This document shows positions 25,038 to 33,750 of a DNA stretch of 64,000 nucleotides, piece by piece. Source of the DNA: Pelobacter seleniigenes DSM 18267 (lineage in GTDB: Bacteria > Desulfobacterota > Desulfuromonadia > Desulfuromonadales > Geopsychrobacteraceae); NCBI RefSeq assembly GCF_000711225.1, contig NZ_JOMG01000002.1, positions 260,501 to 324,500 on the forward strand. The letters run 5' to 3'. Below the pieces are notes generated by a model, which saw only the letters and a list, made by a program, of their open reading frames with translations, searched no databases and was not told the DNA's origin. The translations under genes and the position numbers were made by a program. Position 1 is the stretch's first letter, and each line of letters opens with the position of its first letter.

Positions 25038-26042
25038 TCAGTCCTGTTTCCAGGTGATCTGGTATTTAAAGGTCTGCGGATCAAGCCAGTCGAGGGTTTC
25101 TCCGCCGACCTGGGCGAAGGGGTACATCAGGTAATTGACCGGTTCACCGGACTGCGGCGGATTCAGCTGCAGATCGCGCCCTTCACTGAGGCGAATCCGG
25201 TATGGATCAACCCGCCCCCAGTAGTAGTCACGCAGTTCGGCCACCCTGGGATCGCTCAGGTCCAATTTCTGCACCAGCATCGCTTTGCGGACATCGGCCG
25301 GATCGACCGGCACCCAGCCGTAACCGGGCAGGTAAAATTCGGCCCAGCAGTGCTGCCAGGTGGAGACGTCCTGGTCCTTGTTTTTACCGGTACGGATGCC
25401 CAGAACTTCACGGGTCGGCACTCCGGCGGCCCGGGCCAGGGCAATGTAGATCGAACTGATGTCGGCACACTTGCCGCCAGGACGACGCAACAGGGCCGTC
25501 ACATCACCCAACCCGCAGCCTCTGGTGTCCGGATCGCGAAAAGTATTGTCGACGGTCCAGTCGTAGATCGCCCGGGCTTTCTCAAGAATCCCCGTTTTTC
25601 CGGCGGTGATCTGGTCGGACAGCTCTTTGACCTGACCGTTGATGGGTCCCAGACTGGTCGGAGCCAGATAGAGGGCAAAGTCACGCGGATCGTAAGCAGC
25701 GGCGGTTTTGGGGAAATCCCGTTTGATCTGTTCGCTGCGCTCGGCATGAAAAGTCAGCGTCAGTTTGCGGTCCAGGGTGCCCTTTTTCCAAGCCACGTAG
25801 AGCAGCGGTGAACTAAAAGTGCGCTCGGTATAAACAGCCGCTTCGGCGTAGTTCCCTTCCCAGTGAATCGCATTGATCAGCTGTTCCGAGTTGGAGACGG
25901 GATAGGGAATCCAGAGCCTGGTCTCCTGGCTGCTGTCCTGGTTGGATAGATCAAAAGTCCAGGTATAGGTTCCGGACTGGGTGGTTGCGAAAGCCGGCAC
26001 TGCGAACAGCAGAGTGATCAAGATGAGAAGCAGATGTTTCAT
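25038..26042 (-). CDS. exported transglutaminase-like protein
   Basis: Protein of 334 residues with a signal peptide (MKHLLLILITLLFAVPAFA), placing it in the periplasm. A transglutaminase-like (papain-fold) core has the catalytic Cys in LLRRPGGKCADISSIYIALARAAGVPTREVLGIRTG, the His in WQHCWAEFYLPGYGWVPVDPADV and the following Asp. An N-terminal beta domain precedes it. Family members act as proteases or transamidases; the specific target is unknown. The ATG at 26042 has GGAAAGG upstream. It is monocistronic, with its own terminator. Confidence 0.9.
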   Translation of the reverse strand: MKHLLLILITLLFAVPAFATTQSGTYTWTFDLSNQDSSQETRLWIPYPVSNSEQLINAIHWEGNYAEAAVYTERTFSSPLLYVAWKKGTLDRKLTLTFHAERSEQIKRDFPKTAAAYDPRDFALYLAPTSLGPINGQVKELSDQITAGKTGILEKARAIYDWTVDNTFRDPDTRGCGLGDVTALLRRPGGKCADISSIYIALARAAGVPTREVLGIRTGKNKDQDVSTWQHCWAEFYLPGYGWVPVDPADVRKAMLVQKLDLSDPRVAELRDYYWGRVDPYRIRLSEGRDLQLNPPQSGEPVNYLMYPFAQVGGETLDWLDPQTFKYQITWKQD

Positions 26043-26321
26043 AGATGACCTTTCCATAGTTGTTGATTATTTTCATAAAGTAAAACAGCAGGCAATTCCC
26101 AGTCCAACGGTTAATTTCAATAACCAGCGCTCTAATTATTCAAAATTACAATAGCCTCACCGTTTTACCCCATGAAACTGCTTATCCAACCTGTTGGCGG
26201 GTAAATTTGCCCCGCCGAGTTGCCAAATCACCGCCATGGCCGCAGAATAGTAGAGAAGGAAAAACAACCGGCGTGCCCAGGACGTATTTCCTCCGGTACC
26301 CACATCTCCAAAGGACAGTCC

Positions 26322-27968
26322 ATGAATGCTGCTCATCTGTTTGTCAAAGCCCTGGAAAATGAAGGCGTCGAAGTCGTCTACGGCGTCCCCGGCGAAGAGA
26401 ACCTTGACCTGCTCGAAGCACTGCGCGAGTCCTCCATCCAATTGATCCTGACCCGCCATGAGCAGGGCGCTGCCTTCATGGCGGCAACCTACGGGCGGCT
26501 GACTGGGCGCCCCGGGGTCTGCTTATCCACCCTGGGGCCGGGAGCAACCAACCTGGTCACCGGCGCCGCCTATGCCCAGCTCGGAGCTTTTCCCATGTTG
26601 ATGATTACCGCTCAGAAGCCGATCAAACTCAGCAAGCAGGGGCATTTCCAGATCATCGATGTGGTCCACATGATGGAGCCGTTGACCAAATTCAACCGCC
26701 AGATCGTCAGCATCAATCTGATTCCGGCCATGGTCCGCGAAGCCTTCCGCCAGGCACAGGAGGAACGACCGGGCGCCGTCCACCTGGAATTACCGGAGGA
26801 TATCGCTGCCGAAACCAGCGCTGCAGCTGCCACTCCCATCTTTCCCGTCAGTCAGCCCTACCGCCCCCGCGCCACCGGTAAAGTGATCAGTTCCGCGGCC
26901 GAGATGATTCGTCAGGCCAAGTTGCCGTTGCTGATGATCGGCGCCGGCGCTAACCGCAAACGGGTCCATAGCGCTCTGGATCAATTCGTGCAGACCACCG
27001 GCATCCACTTTTTCACCACTCAGATGGGTAAAGGGGTCATCGATGAGAACGATCCCCACTGCCTGGGGACCGCAGCTTTGTCCGACGGCGACTATATCCA
27101 TTGCGCCATCGACCGGGCCGATCTGGTCATCAATGTCGGCCACGACGTCGTGGAAAAGCCGCCATTTTTCATGGAGCATGGCGGCAAGCGGGTCATCCAT
27201 GTCAATTTCAACTCGGCCGTAGTCGACAACGTCTACTTCCCCCAGCATGAAGTGGTCGGAGATATTGCCGAAAGTATCCGCAGACTGACCGAAAAAGTCG
27301 GCAAACTGGAGCAGGACTGCAGTTATTTCAAGCAGATCAGGGACAGTCTCAGTAGCCACCTGCGGGAGAAATCCACGGACGGCAGTTTTCCCATCAAACC
27401 GCAACGGCTGGTGGCCGATGTCCGCCAAGTTATGCCCGCGGACGGTATCATCGCCCTGGACAACGGGGTCTACAAAATCTGGTTTGCCCGCAACTTTCTG
27501 GCCTCTCAACCCAACACGGTACTGCTTGATAACGCTCTGGCCAGCATGGGTGCCGGGCTGCCCTCGGCCATGGAAGTCGCCCGCCTTTACCCGGGGCGCC
27601 GGGTCCTCTCCATCAACGGTGACGGTGGTTTTCTGATGAACTGTCAAGAACTGGAAACAGCGGTGAGGATGAATCTCGATCTGGTCATTCTGGTGCTGAA
27701 CGACGGTGCCTACGGCATGATCAAATGGAAACAGGCCGCCATGGGCTACGCCCATTACGGCCTGGATTTCGGTAACCCCGATTTCGTCAAATTTGCCGAC
27801 AGTTTCGGTGCCCGCGGCCATCGGGTGAGCGCCACCGAACAATTTGTCCCGCTGCTGGAGAGCTGCTTCTCCAGCGGCGGAGTGCATCTCATCGATGTAC
27901 CGGTGGACTATTCCGAAAACTACAGCGTCCTGCTCGACGAACTGCAAGCCAAAGCCTGTCAGCTCTGA
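26322..27968 (+). CDS. acetolactate synthase large subunit (AlsS/IlvB type)
   Basis: Thiamine-diphosphate enzyme of 548 residues that condenses two pyruvates to 2-acetolactate. The catalytic Glu is in LTRHEQGAAFMA near residue 47. The TPP/Mg site is GDGGFLMNCQELETAVRMNLDLVILVLNDGAYGMIK near residues 431-466, with the STLGPGATNL loop. No IlvH/IlvN small subunit is adjacent, and no acetolactate decarboxylase, which suits the stand-alone AlsS-like enzyme, although an anabolic role is possible. AAAGGA lies before the ATG at 26322; earlier in-frame codons are leader sequence. Its end overlaps the convergent acyltransferase fusion by 10 bases. Confidence 0.9.
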   Translation: MNAAHLFVKALENEGVEVVYGVPGEENLDLLEALRESSIQLILTRHEQGAAFMAATYGRLTGRPGVCLSTLGPGATNLVTGAAYAQLGAFPMLMITAQKPIKLSKQGHFQIIDVVHMMEPLTKFNRQIVSINLIPAMVREAFRQAQEERPGAVHLELPEDIAAETSAAAATPIFPVSQPYRPRATGKVISSAAEMIRQAKLPLLMIGAGANRKRVHSALDQFVQTTGIHFFTTQMGKGVIDENDPHCLGTAALSDGDYIHCAIDRADLVINVGHDVVEKPPFFMEHGGKRVIHVNFNSAVVDNVYFPQHEVVGDIAESIRRLTEKVGKLEQDCSYFKQIRDSLSSHLREKSTDGSFPIKPQRLVADVRQVMPADGIIALDNGVYKIWFARNFLASQPNTVLLDNALASMGAGLPSAMEVARLYPGRRVLSINGDGGFLMNCQELETAVRMNLDLVILVLNDGAYGMIKWKQAAMGYAHYGLDFGNPDFVKFADSFGARGHRVSATEQFVPLLESCFSSGGVHLIDVPVDYSENYSVLLDELQAKACQL

Positions 27969-30900
27969 ATCCTGCTCCCGGCTGCGGCCAACCCCTCTTC
28001 AGCCAGTTGGCGCAGCCCCTTCAGGTCAAGTTTGCCGCTGCCCAGCAGGGGCAGCTCGGCTACTGGGAGAAAAGAGTCGCTCGCCGGTCGCCACAGATTG
28101 GGCAGGTCACAGCCAGCCAGGGCGCGCTGCAGGTCCTCCCGACTGCCGGCTTCCTCGGTATGCAGCACCACCAGTTTTTCCCCCTTGCGCGAATCGGCGA
28201 CCGCGGTCACGGCCAGGCAGTTTCCGCTCAGCTGAAGGGCCTGACATAGGGCTTCTTCAATCCTGATATGGGGAACCATCTCCCCGCCGATTTTGCTGAA
28301 ACGGGCCAGTCGGTCGGTAATAAACAGAAAGCCGTCCCGGTCGACCCGGCCGATATCACCACTGACGTACCAGCCGTCGATAATCGCCGCGGCGGTCCTG
28401 GCCGAGTCGTTCAGGTAACCGTTCATCAGGTTCGGCCCTTTCACCAGGATCAACCCTTCCTCCCCCTGCGCCACCGGTTCATGGCTGGCAGGATCGACCA
28501 CCTGCAGCAGCACTCCGGGGATCGGCCGCCCGACACTGCCGATCTTGTTGCCGGGCTGGTGGATGTCGTCCCGCTTGATATCGGGCAGACTCAGAGTAAT
28601 CAGCGGTGCCAGCTCCGTGGCGCCATAGCCTTCCAGGGGGCGCAGAGCGTATTTTTCGGCAAAGGCATCAGCCAGCTGGGCTTTCAACTTTTCGGCTCCG
28701 GTCACCACCAGGCGCAGGCTACTGAAATCTTCGCTGCTCGCCCGCCGCATATAGGTGGCGAGAAAGGTCGGCGTCGTCAACAGCAAGGTCGAGCGGTGCT
28801 GCCGCACCAGCTTGGTGATCGCGGGCGCCTCCATGGGATTGACATGGTAACTGGCGGAAAAGCCGCTGATCAGGGGTAGCCACAGGGTCGCGGTAAAACC
28901 GAGGGCATGGAAAAAGGGGAGCGCGCCACAAACATTGTCCTGCGGCGAGGTCGCGGCGACCATGCGAATTGCCTCCAGGTTGGAGAGAATATTATGCTGG
29001 CTGAGCATCACCCCCTTCGGCATGCCGGTACTCCCGGAAGAGAAAATCACCGTGGCCAGCTCGTCGCCGCCCTGCCCCATCCCCTGCCCGCTTCCCCGCA
29101 GTAACAGCCGACGCGGCCAGCAGCGTGCCTGCACCAGCAGCCTGGCCAATTCAGGCTTAGTCGCCGGCAGCAGCAGGTCCTCCAGATAAAGAACCTGTTC
29201 GGGCAGCGGCAGTTCGCTAAACCGGTCCAGAAACCGCTTACTGGTCAGCAGGGTGCGGATGCCGCATTGCTGGTAAGCCGAGGACACGGCCTGGGTAGAG
29301 GCGGTGTAATTGATATTGACCGGCACTTTGCCCAGCAACGGCACCGCCAGGTTGGCCAGCGCGCCGCCGACTGACGGCGGCAGCAGCAGCCCCACCATCT
29401 GCTCTGCACCCAGCCGGGCTTCCAGCCGCCGGGCCAGCAACAGGGTCGCGGTCAGGCTGCGACCGTACGTCAGCTGTTGGCCGCTGCTGTCACTCAGGGC
29501 GGGGCGCCACCAATTGGACCGGGCGGTGTCGATAAACTGCTCGATCAGGGGTTTGCGTTGTCCTTTCTGCCCCTGGAAGTACTGATAAGCCAGTTCGGCA
29601 ACCGCCTGTTGCACCTCTGCAGCCGAACTGGTTGTCGGCAGCGGGGTACCGAAAAGAATCCTGACCGGATAGGGCAGACTGGTGGGAAGCTTACTGAGCA
29701 GCTTGCCGTGGGCATAGCTGAAAATACTCCCCCAGGCGCCACCGATGTAAACCGGAACGATGGGATGATCGGTCCCTCTGACGATGGCTTCCAGTCCGCT
29801 TTTGAATTGCAGCAGCATGCCGCTGCGGGTGATCATCCCTTCGGCGAAGATACAGACCAGATACCCGTCGTCCAGGGCCTGGCGGGCGGTTTTTATAAAT
29901 TCAACTTTTTGCCGCCGCGAATCGTCGGCGGCCACCGGGATCACCTGCATCAACCGAAACAGCGGCTGCAGCAGCTTCAGGTTATAGATATCACGGTGCA
30001 TAATGAAACGGATGCGGCGCTGCTGGGTCGCCAGGAGCAGCAGGGCGTCGATCCAGGAAACATGATTGGAAACCAACAGAGCCGGCCCCTCTCCGGGCAG
30101 GTTGTGATCGCCGCTGATTTTCAGCCGATAACCCAGCTTCATCACCAGCAGAACAATAAAGCGGAGCAGGAAGTCGGGCAAAATCCACAGGCTGAGCAAG
30201 GTCAATCCCAGGGTCAGCAGCCCCAACACCAGAAAAGACTGGGCCGCGGAGAGTCCGCAGAGTCCACTCAGGATCACCGACAAGAGGGACGCCAGCAACA
30301 CTCCGCACCAGCTTAAAAAGCTGGCAGCCGCCAGAATCCGGCCGAGTTTTTCACGCGGAGCCCGCAGTTGGATAAAAGCCTGCAGCGGAACCAGGAACAG
30401 GCCGGCACTGAGCCCCAGCAACAGGATCAACAGGAGATGGACGGGCAGACTGGCCGGTAGCAGGGCCAGGCCGCCGGTACTCAGGGCCAACCCCAACGCC
30501 CCGAGGGGCACAATCCCGAACTCGACGTTGCGTCCTGATAACCGCCCGGCCAAGAGCGAACCAGCGCCGATGCCCAGAGCCGCAACCAGAAACAGATACC
30601 CGCTCTGCTCCTGAGTCAGGCCGTGCACCTGCATACCGAAGGGGATCAGGTTAATCTGGGCAAAAGCGCCGAGAAACAGGAAATAGGCCGAGCCGAGCAC
30701 CGCCAGCAGCAGATACCCGTCTTGTTTGAGTTCAAGCAACGATCCTTTGATCTCGCTCAGGATCCGCGGCGAGACCAGCCGTCCGGCATCCGCCGCCGGG
30801 GTCGCCTCGATCCGCCAACTGCAGATCAGGCCGAGGATCGCAAAGAGGATGCAGGCCAGCGCCGCGGTCCGATAGCTGGCACTGCTTAACTGCACCAGCA

Positions 30901-31375
30901 GCGGCGCGAGGGCCGTGCCAAGAATAATCGCCAGGTAGGTCAAGGTTTCCAGCAGACTGTTGGCCCTGGAAAGCTGCTCCCGGTCGATCAGCTCCGGCAC
31001 GATCCCGTACTTGGACGGTCCGAACAGAGCGCTCTGGGTCGCCATCAGAAACAGCACCGCGTAAAGAGCTGTCGCGCTGCCCACCGCAAAGGCCAGGACG
31101 GCGAGCAGAGCGATCAGGCATTCAGCGCCTTTCATGGCCACCACAATTGTCCTCTTGCTGAGCCGATCAGCCAGCGCACCGGCCGGTGCCGAAAAGAGCA
31201 GGAACGGCACGACAAACAGCCCCCCGGCCGTGGCCGCGACCATGGCCGCGGAGTCTGGGCCCTTAACCGCGATCAGATAAAAAACAATCAGCAGTTTGAG
31301 TAAGTTATCGTTCAGCGCCCCGAAAAATTGGGTCGCGTTCAACCAGTTGAAAGACGTTGTTAGCTTACGGGTCAT
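27959..31375 (-). CDS. LplT-PlsC-Acs triple fusion (lysophospholipid flippase / 1-acyltransferase / acyl-ACP synthetase)
   Basis: Multifunctional inner-membrane protein of about 1138 residues. Residues 1 to about 405 are a twelve-helix MFS transporter like LplT (SFNWLNATQFFGALNDNLLKLLIVFYLI). Residues about 425-620 are a PlsC acyltransferase with NHVSWIDALLLL (HX4D, near residue 435) and FAEGMITRSG. Residues about 640-1130 are an AMP-forming ligase with VIFSSGSTGMPKGVMLSQHN near residue 778. It would import lysophospholipid, activate fatty acid to acyl-ACP and re-acylate, a membrane repair cycle that in Escherichia coli uses separate LplT and Aas. The ATG at 31375 has GGAGG upstream. It lies 10 bases after the amidohydrolase gene. 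Confidence 0.93.
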   Translation of the reverse strand: MTRKLTTSFNWLNATQFFGALNDNLLKLLIVFYLIAVKGPDSAAMVAATAGGLFVVPFLLFSAPAGALADRLSKRTIVVAMKGAECLIALLAVLAFAVGSATALYAVLFLMATQSALFGPSKYGIVPELIDREQLSRANSLLETLTYLAIILGTALAPLLVQLSSASYRTAALACILFAILGLICSWRIEATPAADAGRLVSPRILSEIKGSLLELKQDGYLLLAVLGSAYFLFLGAFAQINLIPFGMQVHGLTQEQSGYLFLVAALGIGAGSLLAGRLSGRNVEFGIVPLGALGLALSTGGLALLPASLPVHLLLILLLGLSAGLFLVPLQAFIQLRAPREKLGRILAAASFLSWCGVLLASLLSVILSGLCGLSAAQSFLVLGLLTLGLTLLSLWILPDFLLRFIVLLVMKLGYRLKISGDHNLPGEGPALLVSNHVSWIDALLLLATQQRRIRFIMHRDIYNLKLLQPLFRLMQVIPVAADDSRRQKVEFIKTARQALDDGYLVCIFAEGMITRSGMLLQFKSGLEAIVRGTDHPIVPVYIGGAWGSIFSYAHGKLLSKLPTSLPYPVRILFGTPLPTTSSAAEVQQAVAELAYQYFQGQKGQRKPLIEQFIDTARSNWWRPALSDSSGQQLTYGRSLTATLLLARRLEARLGAEQMVGLLLPPSVGGALANLAVPLLGKVPVNINYTASTQAVSSAYQQCGIRTLLTSKRFLDRFSELPLPEQVLYLEDLLLPATKPELARLLVQARCWPRRLLLRGSGQGMGQGGDELATVIFSSGSTGMPKGVMLSQHNILSNLEAIRMVAATSPQDNVCGALPFFHALGFTATLWLPLISGFSASYHVNPMEAPAITKLVRQHRSTLLLTTPTFLATYMRRASSEDFSSLRLVVTGAEKLKAQLADAFAEKYALRPLEGYGATELAPLITLSLPDIKRDDIHQPGNKIGSVGRPIPGVLLQVVDPASHEPVAQGEEGLILVKGPNLMNGYLNDSARTAAAIIDGWYVSGDIGRVDRDGFLFITDRLARFSKIGGEMVPHIRIEEALCQALQLSGNCLAVTAVADSRKGEKLVVLHTEEAGSREDLQRALAGCDLPNLWRPASDSFLPVAELPLLGSGKLDLKGLRQLAEEGLAAAGSRIQS

Positions 31376-31385
31376 GATTCCCTCC

Positions 31386-32471
31386 TTATTTGAGTAACAA
31401 TGCAGCGGCATTGGAAAACACCTCAGCCGGCAGGCCATAGGCCAGTTTGAGCCTGACATCCTGATCCCAGGCACTGCGCACCTTCAATAACGGCAAGGTC
31501 CGTTGCCAACCAAGCTGTGGCAGAGAAAACAGCGGTGAGGTCAAACCGGTGCGAATCAGCGGAAAGTCGGTGCCGTATAACAACCGCTCCGCAGCAACTC
31601 CGGAATCCTGCAAACGCCTCATGAAACGCACTTTGTTAAGCTGAGTCAGGGAAGAGATATCGGCATAGAGGTTCGGATACTCCTCAAACAATGGCAACAG
31701 GCGCGCCATGTTATCCTGCCCATCCTGCTGGCCGCTGGTGGCCACATGAGCAGCGATCACCGTGACGCCCAGGTCGAGGGGCAGGCGCAATTTGAGGGGA
31801 TCCCCCAACGAGTTGTCCGCCCGGGTGAAGGAATGTTCATCACCGGCATGGGTCAACAGCGGCAGGTCCAACTCGACCAGTTTTTCATAAAACGGAATCA
31901 ACCGTTCATCCGCCGGGTCGATCTGCTGGATGGCGGGCAACCATTTGATCAGCACCGCGCCATCCGCCCGGGCTTGCTCAAGCCGCTCCAGGGCATCGGG
32001 GCGATAGGGATTGACGCTGGCGCCGAAATAGAGATTAGCGTATTTGGCGGTTTCCCGGGCGACAAAATCATTGGGGACATAGCTCTCGGTCCGCGCCCTG
32101 TCCAGGTTCCCCTGTTCATCGACAACCCCATCCAGAGCCAGGACCACAGCGGCGCCCACCAGTTGGGATTCTGCCAGTTGTTCGGACAGCCGCCTGATCA
32201 CCAGACCGTCCCCGTGCTGGCGGAGTTCGTCCTCACTGATGCCGAAGGATTTGAGATAAATCCGGTACTTCCAACTGTGCCGCAGTTGTTCGGAGATAAA
32301 GGCTCCGCTACCACCGGCACCGATTCCAGCGACATGACAATGCATATCCAGAAGCTCTGGCCCGGCTGCTGAAAAGGGGGCAGGCTGTGCTTTCCCGTCC
32401 CGGGGGAGCAGCGCCCAGCCCCCAACCATGGCAATACAAGCCAACCCAAAGAATACGCCAATTTTGATCAT
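31386..32471 (-). CDS. exported or membrane-anchored amidohydrolase-family protein
   Basis: Protein of 361 residues. An N-terminal hydrophobic segment (MIKIGVFFGLACIAMVGGWALL) acts as a signal peptide or anchor. A TIM-barrel metal hydrolase of the amidohydrolase-2 type follows: LLDMHCHVAGIG (HxH) near residue 44, LIKWLPAIQQ at the Lys position, LLTHAGDEHSF, AAHVATSG, and LLYGTDFPLI with the catalytic Asp. Substrate unknown. GGAGG precedes the ATG. It is the first gene of a two-gene unit with the LplT-PlsC-Acs fusion, which suggests an envelope or lipid-related job; that link is inferred from position only. Confidence 0.85.
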   Translation of the reverse strand: MIKIGVFFGLACIAMVGGWALLPRDGKAQPAPFSAAGPELLDMHCHVAGIGAGGSGAFISEQLRHSWKYRIYLKSFGISEDELRQHGDGLVIRRLSEQLAESQLVGAAVVLALDGVVDEQGNLDRARTESYVPNDFVARETAKYANLYFGASVNPYRPDALERLEQARADGAVLIKWLPAIQQIDPADERLIPFYEKLVELDLPLLTHAGDEHSFTRADNSLGDPLKLRLPLDLGVTVIAAHVATSGQQDGQDNMARLLPLFEEYPNLYADISSLTQLNKVRFMRRLQDSGVAAERLLYGTDFPLIRTGLTSPLFSLPQLGWQRTLPLLKVRSAWDQDVRLKLAYGLPAEVFSNAAALLLK

Positions 32472-32841
32472 TTTATCGAGCCTCCTTAATATTAATTACG
32501 CAAGTACCCGATAAAAAGCAGCGATCATGCCAAGCACAAAGATGATGGACAAACTACTGATTTAAAATAGTATTTAAGAAAATATAACCAATTAGAAAAA
32601 ATTCCAGAAAACAATTGATATACATTTTTTGCTCATATACCAGCCATAAAACGAACGATAGCCGTATTTCATGACCGCTTTTCCCCGTGGCTGTGTCGAG
32701 ATTTTTTTCACCTTGGGCTAGCCTCAACCGCCCAGCTCAGCGTATGCTGCTCATTTACTACAAAAATGGTCATATTTGGCGATACTCAAAGGCTGCTGCC
32801 ACGCCAGACCATGACCCGCAACAGTTTTGGAGGCAACTGCA
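32472..32841. other. AT-rich divergent intergenic region
   Basis: About 370 bases between the amidohydrolase and VUT genes. The part from 32540 to 32640 is strongly AT-rich and presumably holds promoters for both directions. I see no convincing riboswitch, RNA gene or palindrome here. Confidence 0.5.
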
Positions 32842-33336
32842 ATGAGTGCGCTTTTTTATCTCGGCTCCATCATCCTGGCCAACCTGCTGGTCCATTGGTT
32901 TGGAATCGTCACCATCTACGGCCTCAGCTTTCCAGCTGGGGCTGCGCTTATCGGGCTGACCTTTTCGGCGCGCGATTTTGTCCAGCAGCGTTTTGGCAAG
33001 TACGGCTGCTGGTGGTGGATGTTTTTAGCCTCGGGCATCACCTTTGCTTTTAACCGGCACCTCGCCCTGGCGTCCCTGAGTGCCTTTTTTGTGGCCGAGT
33101 TCTGCGATTGGCTGATTTTTACGCGGGCTCGCGGCAGTTTTGAAAAACGCCTGCTGCTCAGCAACCTGATTTCCACCCCCCTTGATTCGCTGACCTTTGT
33201 CCTGCTCGCCTTCGGCCCGGTCTGGCCAGCCATTTGGGGGCAGACTCTCATCAAACTGATCAGCAGCCTGCTGGTGCTGCCGCTGCTCAAAGATGGCCGG
33301 ATCAGCCTGGCCAGAATCACCGTGCAGCGAACCTGA
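32842..33336 (+). CDS. VUT/queuosine-precursor-transporter-like membrane protein
   Basis: Membrane protein of 164 residues with five or six helices. It resembles the VUT family (YhhQ-like), whose studied members import preQ0/preQ1 for queuosine synthesis: AGAALIGLTFSARDFVQQRFGK and VAEFCDWLIFTRARGSFEKRLLLSNLISTPLDSLTFVLLAFG. It is shorter than YhhQ (about 220 residues). GGAGG precedes the ATG at 32842. No queuosine enzymes are nearby and no preQ1 riboswitch was recognised, so the substrate assignment is tentative. Confidence 0.78.
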   Translation: MSALFYLGSIILANLLVHWFGIVTIYGLSFPAGAALIGLTFSARDFVQQRFGKYGCWWWMFLASGITFAFNRHLALASLSAFFVAEFCDWLIFTRARGSFEKRLLLSNLISTPLDSLTFVLLAFGPVWPAIWGQTLIKLISSLLVLPLLKDGRISLARITVQRT

Positions 33337-33527
33337 ACCACGTCACAGTGCGCAGCGGACCCAGGGGACGCTTCTACCCGCGTCCAGTTTTTAACTTTTC
33401 CTGAACCGTAACAGGTGTATAGTGTTGCCAGCAGTTTTTCGGGACAGTTCGCTCCAATCCGCCCGTCTTTGCCAAACAAATTTGCCGGTTCCGACAGTTC
33501 AGCACGACTCCCTTTCATTCGCGCGGC

Positions 33528-33585
33528 TAGCAGACTGTTGAAAACAGCCTGTCAAACCCATGGTTGGATTAACAAAATCAATGAC
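33528..33585 (-). repeat. short dispersed repeat, copy B
   Basis: Reverse-strand relative of the sequence at 4107-4153. Read on the minus strand it runs ATTGATTTTGTTAATCC, then ACCATGGGTTTGACAGGCTG, then TTTTCAACAGTCTGC, ending in an imperfect CAGGCTG/CAGTCTG hairpin. It lies in the 414-base gap after the VUT gene; the remainder of that gap (33337-33527 and 33586-33750) holds no recognisable gene. Confidence 0.6.
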
Positions 33586-33750
33586 GACTTTTAAGTTATT
33601 GTTTTTGTGGGATGGGGGGGGAAATCGCACTTTTTTCCACAACCTGGTATTTGCCGCTTAACGAGCCGACCAGCAAGAACTGCTGCGCCCACGTGGATGC
33701 TCAACAGCATAATGGCTTGCGGCTTAATGCATTGAAACAGGGCGAAACAG

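Noticed and set aside
32760-32841. Possible preQ1 riboswitch before the VUT-family gene
   Set aside because: No recognisable preQ1 aptamer pattern; the sequence does not fold into the known pseudoknot by eye.
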